From: Acidimicrobiaceae bacterium
GTDB taxonomy: Bacteria > Actinomycetota > Acidimicrobiia > Acidimicrobiales > Aldehydirespiratoraceae
Assembly (NCBI GenBank): GCA_009840695.1
Contig: VXNG01000104.1
Span: forward strand, 1 to 8,205
Length of the DNA: 8,205 bases
Reading direction: 5' to 3'
The notes below the pieces were generated by a model that saw nothing but the letters and a program-made list of their open reading frames with translations, did not search any database and was not told where the DNA came from. Positions within the stretch are counted from its first letter, which is position 1, and each line of letters opens with the position of its first letter. Both the position numbers and the translations under genes were made by a program. This document shows, piece by piece, positions 1-5,347 of this stretch.

Positions 1-506
1 CCTGTCGCCTGGATCATCAGCGTCACGGAAGCAGCGTCGTGTTCGGCGTCTAGGGATCCCTCGTCCGCCGCCCCTTCAACAAGGGCGCGCATCTGGTCGG
101 CCTGCTCGTCCAGGAAACGTTGCAAACGCTGTTGAATCGCGGCGTTGCTACGGGCGCTGCCGAACACCTGGTTCAGCACGTCCCTAACCGAGTCAGAAGT
201 CAACAGGGACGCCGCCCACAACTGGAGGATCTCCGGCGCGGTCAACTCGGCAATGCCCATGTCCTGGAGCCTCCGCTCAGGCAGTAACTGCTCGAGGAGG
301 TGATCAACGGCAGCCGCCATGAGGTCGCTCTTGTGCGGCCAGCGCGGATAGATGGCCCCCGGCGTCACCCCGGCGCGGCGAGCGATGTCGCTGATGACGG
401 CCCCGTCATAGCCGCGCTCGATGAATTCTGCGGCCGCGGCTTCGACCACCCGCCTTGCTGTCAGCTCCGAATCGCCCCGCCGACGCGGCTCACCGCTAGC
501 AGCCAT
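1..506 (-). CDS. TetR/AcrR-family transcriptional regulator (C-terminus cut off by the window edge)
   Basis: The frame opens at ATG 506 and stays open to base 1, giving 168 codons without a stop. Residues about 18-63 form a classic TetR DNA-binding domain: an amphipathic helix (RRVVEAAAAEFIERGYDG), then a helix-turn-helix (AVISDIARRAGVTPGAIY) ending in YPRWPHKSDLM, the usual conserved tail. The rest is helical and would be the ligand-binding and dimer domain; full TetR proteins are near 190-220 residues, so perhaps 20-50 are missing. The start is supported by a GGGAGA ribosome site seven bases upstream. It lies 98 bases after a kinase/dehydrogenase/DUF4202 operon in the same direction, so it may control that operon or itself; the ligand cannot be read from sequence but an acyl-CoA is plausible by context. 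Its codons end in A or T clearly more often than in its neighbours (7 of the first 18 after ATG, against none in the dehydrogenase). Confidence 0.93.
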   Translation of the reverse strand, partial: MAASGEPRRRGDSELTARRVVEAAAAEFIERGYDGAVISDIARRAGVTPGAIYPRWPHKSDLMAAAVDHLLEQLLPERRLQDMGIAELTAPEILQLWAASLLTSDSVRDVLNQVFGSARSNAAIQQRLQRFLDEQADQMRALVEGAADEGSLDAEHDAASVTLMIQAT

Positions 507-513
507 GAGCCAA

Positions 514-519
514 TCTCCC
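514..519 (-). promoter_or_regulatory. Ribosome binding site of the TetR gene
   Basis: On the minus strand GGGAGA lies seven bases before ATG 506. It is the clearest Shine-Dalgarno match among the gene starts in the window and fixes the TetR start. Its first base touches one arm of the inverted repeat at 519-542. Confidence 0.6.
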
Positions 520-542
520 TAGTACGCCCACATCTGTACTAA
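519..542. promoter_or_regulatory. Candidate TetR operator: inverted repeat CTAGTAC-N10-GTACTAA
   Basis: The arms CTAGTAC (519-525) and GTACTAA (536-542) pair at six of seven positions across a ten-base spacer, giving a 24-base dyad of the size TetR dimers often bind. It lies just upstream of the TetR coding region and just downstream of a possible minus-strand -10 box TAGTGT (551-546), so a bound repressor would sit on the transcription start. A further CTAGT/ACTAG pair (519-523 and 548-552) overlaps it. That it is the operator, and that the site is autoregulatory, is inference from position and symmetry. I found no copy in the 76-base promoter region of the kinase gene. Confidence 0.45.
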
Positions 543-604
543 TCCACACTAGTGCGGGAACGGGTAGGGCTGGAACAGGTTGGTTTGGTGTCACGCGACT
601 GTGC

Positions 605-1189
605 TCAGAGCCTGGCCTCGGTGAAGACCCGGCGGCTGCGCCCGTCGAGGGTGGCAGCCACAGCAGCGGCCTGCTCCCGGCCGGCCGCGCTCATCTTGGC
701 CAGGGTCTTGGCCACGATGTCGGCCGCCTTGGTGTCGTCGTCGAGCCGGTCGAGCACCGAGCCCAGCTCCGTCTCCAGGAACGTGAGGCTCACCGCGTCC
801 TCGAAGGTCTGTACCTCGGGGTCGGAGCCCAGCCCCCGCTTGGTCACTATCTGGGTGGCTCTGGCCGCTACTGAGCCATCCACGCGGGCCTCGTCGAGGA
901 TGGCAGCCAGGTCTCGGGCGTGGCGCTCACGCTGCGCTCGCCGCCAGCGCAGGTAGCCCGCCCGACCCTCGGGATAGTCAGCGCGGGGCAGCGCCCAGCG
1001 ACGCAGGTGGTGGGCCCGGGCCGCCAGCCTCAGCGCGTCCGACGCCTCCGGATCGAGCCGGACCACCCACTCCTCGGCCCGCCGACCCTGGGTCAGCGCC
1101 AGCGGCTCTGAATCGTGGCTTCGGGGATCGGCGGCGTTGGCCGCGTCGATCGCAGCCCGAGATTCCGCGATGCCACCGGAATCGCTCAC
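605..1189 (-). CDS. DUF4202 family protein, function unknown
   Basis: This 194-residue protein matches my memory of the DUF4202 family pattern: an early AIDAANAADPR, then EAW-like AEEWVVRLDPEASDALRLAARAHHLRRW (about 39-65), LPRADYPEGRAGYLRWR (67-83), a histidine at 90 (ERHARDL), an acidic QTFEDAVSLTFLE (127-139) and KTLAKMSAAGR near the end (161-171). The family has no settled function. The conserved His60/His61, His90 and Glu130/Asp131 in an all-helical protein would suit a metal site, but that is inference. The start is GTG 1189, with GGAG only two bases upstream, a short spacing; no other good start lies close by. It begins 28 bases after the dehydrogenase stop, so it is probably translated from the same mRNA, and a role alongside the kinase and dehydrogenase is likely by context. 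No terminator hairpin was seen between its stop and the TetR gene. Confidence 0.88.
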   Translation of the reverse strand: MSDSGGIAESRAAIDAANAADPRSHDSEPLALTQGRRAEEWVVRLDPEASDALRLAARAHHLRRWALPRADYPEGRAGYLRWRRAQRERHARDLAAILDEARVDGSVAARATQIVTKRGLGSDPEVQTFEDAVSLTFLETELGSVLDRLDDDTKAADIVAKTLAKMSAAGREQAAAVAATLDGRSRRVFTEARL

Positions 1190-1216
1190 GTCTCCAAACC
1201 CCGCTCGTCCCGCGCT

Positions 1217-2524
1217 CTACAGGTTGGCGATCTCGTGCTCCAGCCGGGCCTCGATATGGGCCCGGGCCGCCTCGATCCGGGTCGGCAGGTGCATCGACGG
1301 GTACAGGCCGTCGTGGGGCTTGTAGCCCTTGAGCACCTGCTTGGCGATGGTGTCCTTGTGCACCTCGGTGGGCCCGTCGGCGATTCCCATGATCGGCCCC
1401 GACATCCACATACCCGCCAGCGGCATGAGGTTCGACACCCCGAGCGAGCCGTGGGCATGCATGGCCCGGTACACCACGTCGATCAGCACCCTGGGCGTGG
1501 CCACCTTCACCCCGGCGATGTGCTGGCGGATCTTGGCGTAGTCGCCCACGGTGTCGATCATCCAGGCGCAGTGCAGCACCTGGAGGCGGAACTGCTGGAT
1601 CTGCACCCACGAATCGGCGATCCAGTGCTGGATGGCCTGCTTCTCAGCGATCAGCGAGCCCTTGGTCTCCCGCGACAGCACCCGCTCGCACATCATGTCC
1701 AGCGCCCGCTGGGCCGTCCCCACCGAGCGCATGGCGTGATGGACCCGGCCCCCGCCCAGGCGGGTCTGGGCGATCTTGAAGCCTGATCCCTCCTCGCCCA
1801 GCAGGTTCTCGGCCGGCACTCGCACGTCGTTGAACCGCAGGTGGGGGTGGTCTCCCTCGCCCAGGGGCTCGGAACCCAAACCCACATCGGTCACCACCTC
1901 CAGGCCCACCGCGTCCGACGGCACCAGGACCATCGACGAGCCCCGGTACACCGGCACGTCGGGGTTGGTGATGACCATCACGATCAGGAACGTCGAGTAG
2001 CGGAAGTTGGAGGCGAACCACTTCTCGCCGGTGATGACCCACTCGTCGCCGTCGCGCACCGCCCGGCAGGTGAAGTAGTTGGGGTCTGACCCTCCCTGGG
2101 GCTCGGTCATCGAGTAGGTGGACGAGATCTCGCCCGCCAGCAGCGGCTTCAGGTACCTCTCGCGCTGCTCCTCGGTGCCGTAGTGGGCCAGGATCTCAGC
2201 GTTTCCCGAGTCGGGGGCCTGGCAGCCGAACACGACCTGGCCCCACAGCGACCGGCCCAGGATCTCGTTCATGAGGGCCAGCCTCACCTGCCCGTATCCG
2301 GGGCCGTCCAACTCCGGCCCGAGGTGGCAGGCCCACAGATCCTGCTCCTGCGCCTGGCGCTGCAGGGGACGCACCAGCGCGTTGGCCGTCGCGTTGGTGC
2401 GGTCGAATGGGCTGACGGTGTCACGGAAGTACAGGTCGAGCGGCTCGACCTCCTCGGCGACGAACCGGTCCATCCAGTCCAGCTTCGTCTGGAACTCGGG
2501 CTCGACGGAGAAGTCGATGGCCAT
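1217..2524 (-). CDS. Acyl-CoA dehydrogenase, ACAD10/ACAD11-type (LvaC/FadE-like)
   Basis: A 435-residue cytosolic FAD enzyme of full family length. The N-terminal helical domain (about 1-135) is followed by the flavin/substrate strand YSMTEPQGGSDPN (137-149) and ITGEKWFASN (164-173), the middle beta domain with VRVPAENLLGEEGSGFKIAQ (234-253), and the C-terminal helical bundle. GRVHHAMR (259-266) and IADGPTEVHKDTIA (381-394) are typical of the ACAD10/ACAD11 branch. At the position of the catalytic glutamate of medium-chain dehydrogenase (YEGT) this protein has Asp383, as expected for that branch. Known members of this branch act on 4-phospho-acyl-CoA made by an APH-like kinase, removing phosphate to leave an enoyl-CoA. 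The gene starts nine bases after the stop of exactly such a kinase gene, with only a weak ribosome site, so coupled translation is likely. A simple acyl-CoA dehydrogenase role (FadE) is the alternative. The family call is sure; the substrate is inferred. Confidence 0.95.
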   Translation of the reverse strand: MAIDFSVEPEFQTKLDWMDRFVAEEVEPLDLYFRDTVSPFDRTNATANALVRPLQRQAQEQDLWACHLGPELDGPGYGQVRLALMNEILGRSLWGQVVFGCQAPDSGNAEILAHYGTEEQRERYLKPLLAGEISSTYSMTEPQGGSDPNYFTCRAVRDGDEWVITGEKWFASNFRYSTFLIVMVITNPDVPVYRGSSMVLVPSDAVGLEVVTDVGLGSEPLGEGDHPHLRFNDVRVPAENLLGEEGSGFKIAQTRLGGGRVHHAMRSVGTAQRALDMMCERVLSRETKGSLIAEKQAIQHWIADSWVQIQQFRLQVLHCAWMIDTVGDYAKIRQHIAGVKVATPRVLIDVVYRAMHAHGSLGVSNLMPLAGMWMSGPIMGIADGPTEVHKDTIAKQVLKGYKPHDGLYPSMHLPTRIEAARAHIEARLEHEIANL

Positions 2525-2533
2525 GGCTCAACG

Positions 2534-3652
2534 CTAGAGGCTGGTGGTGCTGGCCAGTTCGGCTGCGGCCTCGGCCATGTCGAGCACTACCGGGCCGAAC
2601 GCCTCCATCTTGGGGTTGTCGGCCCCTCCGGCCACGTACCGGGCGTAGCCGCCCTCAAGCACGATGGCCATCTTGAACCGGGCCAGGATCACGTAGTAGT
2701 CGATCTCCTCCACATCGCGCCCCGACACTGTCGCGTAGCGCTCCAGCAGGTCGTCGCGCCCGGGCATACCCGTGTAGTCGACGTACCCGCTGACCCTGCG
2801 CCCGGCTCCGCTGCCCACCGTGCCGTCGGGCCAGCCCATCACCACCCAGGCCAAGTCCAGCAGGGGGTCCCCGACCGTACCCATCTCCCAGTCCACGATG
2901 GCAGCCATCCGGGCCGGGGCACCGTGGTGGAACATCACGTTGGCGAACTGGTAGTCGCCGTGCATGATCCCCGGCTCGTAGCTGCCGGGCTTCCGCCCCC
3001 TCAGCCAGTGGCCGGCCACATCCAGGCCGGGAATGTCCCGGAACTTGAACCGGTCCAGGTGGGCGTACCAGCGGTCCACCTGGCGCTCGTGGAAGCCGTC
3101 GGGCCGGCCCAGTCCCTCCAGGCCTCCGGCCCTCCAGTCCACCCGTGAGAGCCGGGCGATGGCCTCCACCAACTCGTAGGCCAGCCCGGACCTGGTCTCC
3201 AGGTTCGAGCGGAAGGGCTCCGGCCAGTCGGGCTCGCTGATCGGAGACCAGCCGTCCACGAAGTCCATGAGATAGAAGGCCGCGCCGAGCACACCGGGGT
3301 CGTCGCAGGCACCGGCAGCCCGAGCGTGGGGCACATCGGTGCCGTCGAGCGCGGCCAGTATCCGGTACTCGCGCATCATGGTCTCGTTGCGGCCCGGGGG
3401 CACCTGCCGCGGCGGGCGGCGCAGCGCCCAGCGGTGCCCGCCCCGGCCCACCTCGAAGATCTCGTTGGACGCGCCGCCCGAGATGAACCGGACCGACAGC
3501 GGCTCGCCCGCTCCGGGCAGGCCCTGGCCGTCCATCCAGGGCCCGAGGTGCGCCGGGTCGACCAGGCCCGCGGTGCGCTCGGCCTCGACGTCGCAATCGT
3601 CGGCGCGGCCTGCGCCGGAATCCTCCGGCTCGCCGCTGGTCGGGCTGGTCAC
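2534..3652 (-). CDS. APH-family phosphotransferase, probable 4-hydroxyacyl-CoA kinase (LvaA/ACAD11 kinase-domain-like)
   Basis: A 372-residue protein with the aminoglycoside-phosphotransferase (APH) kinase fold. The nucleotide loop SGGASNEIFEV lies at 58-68, followed by WALRRPP (75-81), the FYLMDFVDGW hinge (126-135), the catalytic loop HGDYQFANVMF (231-241; Asp233 is the likely base and Asn238 a metal ligand) and the metal-binding VDWEMGTVGDP (253-263; Asp254). The LRRPP and VDWEMGTVGDPLLDLAW signatures belong to the group that is fused to the dehydrogenase in animal ACAD10/ACAD11 and annotated FadE36-like in mycobacteria, not to antibiotic-resistance kinases. It is first in an operon with the matching dehydrogenase. 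The role proposed is ATP-dependent phosphorylation of the 4-hydroxyl of an acyl-CoA. The start is GTG 3652, which has no ribosome site but a TAGATT box eight bases upstream; about 30 disordered, acidic residues precede the fold, so a later start cannot be excluded. Family sure, substrate inferred. Confidence 0.93.
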   Translation of the reverse strand: MTSPTSGEPEDSGAGRADDCDVEAERTAGLVDPAHLGPWMDGQGLPGAGEPLSVRFISGGASNEIFEVGRGGHRWALRRPPRQVPPGRNETMMREYRILAALDGTDVPHARAAGACDDPGVLGAAFYLMDFVDGWSPISEPDWPEPFRSNLETRSGLAYELVEAIARLSRVDWRAGGLEGLGRPDGFHERQVDRWYAHLDRFKFRDIPGLDVAGHWLRGRKPGSYEPGIMHGDYQFANVMFHHGAPARMAAIVDWEMGTVGDPLLDLAWVVMGWPDGTVGSGAGRRVSGYVDYTGMPGRDDLLERYATVSGRDVEEIDYYVILARFKMAIVLEGGYARYVAGGADNPKMEAFGPVVLDMAEAAAELASTTSL

Positions 3653-3660
3653 AGCAGCCG

Positions 3661-3666
3661 AATCTA
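3661..3666 (-). promoter_or_regulatory. Candidate -10 box of the kinase operon (leaderless type)
   Basis: TAGATT on the minus strand fits the actinobacterial TANNNT -10 pattern and ends eight bases before GTG 3652. With no Shine-Dalgarno sequence present, this spacing would place the transcript start at or next to the GTG, giving a leaderless mRNA. No convincing -35 was seen. Inference from pattern and spacing only. Confidence 0.4.
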
Positions 3667-3712
3667 CCCACAGGCGCCGCTGGCGTCCTTAGCTCCAGCC
3701 GGACGGCAGGTC

Positions 3713-3718
3713 TAGAGT
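3713..3718 (+). promoter_or_regulatory. Candidate -10 box of the lipid operon
   Basis: TAGAGT fits TANNNT and ends ten bases before ATG 3729, with no ribosome site in between, so the transcript would be leaderless or nearly so. It overlaps the palindrome at 3716-3725. TTAGCT eighteen bases further upstream is at best a weak -35. Confidence 0.35.
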
Positions 3719-3725
3719 CGCGACT
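3716..3725. repeat. Perfect 10-base palindrome AGTCGCGACT before the lipid operon
   Basis: AGTCGCGACT is its own reverse complement and sits three bases before ATG 3729, in the 76-base region between two divergent genes. The flanks extend the symmetry imperfectly: GGCAGGTC (3705-3712) against GACTGCC (3722-3728). It could be a regulator site over the transcription start; no protein is assigned. Confidence 0.4.
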
Positions 3726-3728
3726 GCC

Positions 3729-4691
3729 ATGTTGCGTTGCTCGGATGCCGACGAGGCGCTGCGTGCGGGAAGCTCGTCGTTCTCGCCGCTGCGCAGGGGT
3801 GTCCTCCGGCAGGCTGCCATCGCGCTGGCACGGGTGATCGACGGCGCGGCCTGGGTGGGGTCACGCCTTCCGACATGGCTGGCCCATGGGCTGGCCGAGT
3901 TGGGCGGCAACATTCAATGGGCCATGCGTCCCAAGAGAAGGAGGTGCCTGGCCGCCAACCTGTGTCACGCCGTCGAGGCACAGCCCGACGATCCGAGGGT
4001 TCAGGCCGCCGTGCGGCGGGTAATGCTCAACGAGGCGCACGCCGCAGCCGACCTGCTGTGGGCCGTCGGGAAACCCGGGGAGTTCCTGGACACGGTCGTC
4101 TACAAGGACTGGCACTTCGTCGACGAGACGGTGGCCGAGGGCCGAGGCCTGATCCTCGCGGGAACCCACCTCGGCGGCTGGGAGGTGGCTACCGCCATCC
4201 CGGGGGCGAAGATTGCGGTGCCGACCAACGTGATCGTGGCCGACAACTGGATTGCATGGGCGATCGAGCACGTCCGGGCCGGAGTCGGACTGAAGGTGAT
4301 GTACCGACAGGTCGCCGCGCTGAGAAGTGTCCGGCGCCTGCAGGCCGGCGAGGCCGTGCTCCTGCTGGGCGACAACAGCGAATTCGCGGGGCACACCCAC
4401 CGGGTGCGCTTCCTGGACACCGAGATGGAAATGGCAGCCGGCGTGGCCGCCCTGGCTCGCCTCGCCGGCTCGCCGATCATCTCGTTCACGGTTCTGCCAC
4501 TCGGTCCCCGCCGATGGTGCGCGACGATGGATCCCCCCATCGAACCGCCGCCGGCTGAGGCGGGCAGGGCTGGCGAGCAGGCCGTCCTACAGCAACTGGC
4601 CGACCGCTGGTCCGAGGCGATACGGGCCAACCCCGGGCACTGGGCGATGGCTGCGCCCCTCCACTGGGTGGAGCAAGAACCCCAGGGATGA
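3729..4691 (+). CDS. LpxL/HtrB/PatA-like lysophospholipid acyltransferase
   Basis: A 320-residue membrane-associated acyltransferase, close to the usual 300 or so of the LpxL/PatA family. The catalytic block is GLILAGTHLGGWEVA (140-154), with His147 and Glu152 giving the H-x4-D/E motif; most relatives have HFGNWE, so the LGG variant is slightly off consensus. Further family marks are LLLGDN (211-216), the GHTHRVRFLDTEMEMAAGVAALARLAGSPI segment (221-250) and the C-terminal NPGHWAMAAPLHWVE (301-315). Relatives move an acyl chain from acyl-CoA or acyl-ACP to a glycolipid; in Actinobacteria the best-known is PatA, which acylates phosphatidylinositol mannosides at the inner membrane face. The usual PIM neighbours (PgsA, PimA) are not in view; the next genes encode a PAP2 enzyme and a flippase-like protein, so the acceptor is open. 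Its stop overlaps the next ATG (ATGA). It lacks a ribosome site, and a start slightly further in is possible. Confidence 0.9.
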   Translation: MLRCSDADEALRAGSSSFSPLRRGVLRQAAIALARVIDGAAWVGSRLPTWLAHGLAELGGNIQWAMRPKRRRCLAANLCHAVEAQPDDPRVQAAVRRVMLNEAHAAADLLWAVGKPGEFLDTVVYKDWHFVDETVAEGRGLILAGTHLGGWEVATAIPGAKIAVPTNVIVADNWIAWAIEHVRAGVGLKVMYRQVAALRSVRRLQAGEAVLLLGDNSEFAGHTHRVRFLDTEMEMAAGVAALARLAGSPIISFTVLPLGPRRWCATMDPPIEPPPAEAGRAGEQAVLQQLADRWSEAIRANPGHWAMAAPLHWVEQEPQG

Positions 4692-5347
4692 GGATCCTCC
4701 GCGAGTTCGCCATCGGTGCGTTGTGCATCGGCTGCTATATGGGCGTCCGCCGCCTGGTGTGGAACGACCGGGGGCGGCGACGGGCCGCCCGCAACGCTGA
4801 CCGGGTGGTAGCCCTCGAAGAACGGCTCGGTCTACGAATCGAGCCCGCCGTCCAGCGAGCGGCGCTGCGCCACCGCCGGCTGGTCGACATGCTCAACGTC
4901 GGCTACGCGGTCGGTAACCTCACTTTCAGCGCCGGCTGGCTCATCGTGCTCCACCGCCGGCACAGCCCCGCCTTCGTCCGGGAACGGCGAGCCGCGGTCG
5001 CGGCCTACCTCGGTGCCCTGCCGATCTTTCTGACCCTCCCGACCGCGCCGCCCCGCAGCCGCGACGACCAGGTCGACACGCTGCTCGACCGGGGCATCGA
5101 CCTCGAGCACCAGATGCTGGTGAAGCTCTACAACCCGATCGCGGCGATGCCCAGCCACCATGTGGCCTTTGCGGTGGTGACCGGGTTCGGGATGGCCCGC
5201 TTCGCCCGCAATCCGCTCATGCGCGCTGTCGGAGCCGCCTACCCGGCTGCGGTCGCAACGGTGGTGGTGGCCACCGGCAACCATTACACCCTGGACGTGA
5301 TCGCCGGAGCCGCGCTCGGTGTCGTGGCGAGAATGGTGACGCGATGA
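4688..5347 (+). CDS. PAP2-superfamily membrane phosphatase/transferase (PAP2_3, inositol-phosphorylceramide-synthase-like)
   Basis: A 219-residue integral membrane protein with about five or six hydrophobic segments (roughly 5-22, 70-90, 102-118, 157-172, 180-196, 200-215). The active-site motifs are PTAPPR (118-123), typical of the PAP2_3/AUR1-like branch; NPIAAMPSHHVAF (149-161), with Ser156 and His158; and GNHYTLDVIAG (197-207), with the nucleophile-type His199 and Asp203. Such enzymes either remove phosphate from a lipid phosphate or move a phospho head group (for example phosphoinositol) between lipids. The gene begins inside the stop of the acyltransferase gene (ATGA) and ends in the same way into the next gene, so the three products are made together and probably act on one lipid. 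Whether it is a phosphatase or a head-group transferase cannot be told from sequence alone. Confidence 0.88.
   Translation: MRILREFAIGALCIGCYMGVRRLVWNDRGRRRAARNADRVVALEERLGLRIEPAVQRAALRHRRLVDMLNVGYAVGNLTFSAGWLIVLHRRHSPAFVRERRAAVAAYLGALPIFLTLPTAPPRSRDDQVDTLLDRGIDLEHQMLVKLYNPIAAMPSHHVAFAVVTGFGMARFARNPLMRAVGAAYPAAVATVVVATGNHYTLDVIAGAALGVVARMVTR

Noticed and set aside
507..604. Terminator between the DUF4202 gene and the TetR gene
   Set aside because: I found no stem with a T-run in the gap, so the TetR gene may also be read from the upstream operon.
1115..1786. Plus-strand open frame of 223 codons antisense to the dehydrogenase
   Set aside because: His/Gly-rich with no motif; the minus-strand dehydrogenase explains the region completely.
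2183..3148. Plus-strand open frame of 321 codons antisense to the dehydrogenase and kinase genes
   Set aside because: It spans two real genes on the other strand, has no domain, and its composition is typical of antisense shadows.
2534..3652. Antibiotic resistance by an aminoglycoside phosphotransferase
   Set aside because: The fold is APH-like, but the LRRPP and VDWEMGTVGDP signatures and the dehydrogenase partner point to the ACAD10/11 kinase group.
2655..3671. Minus-strand open frame of 338 codons in another frame over the kinase gene
   Set aside because: Arg/Gly-rich product without the APH motifs; the kinase frame is clearly the coding one.
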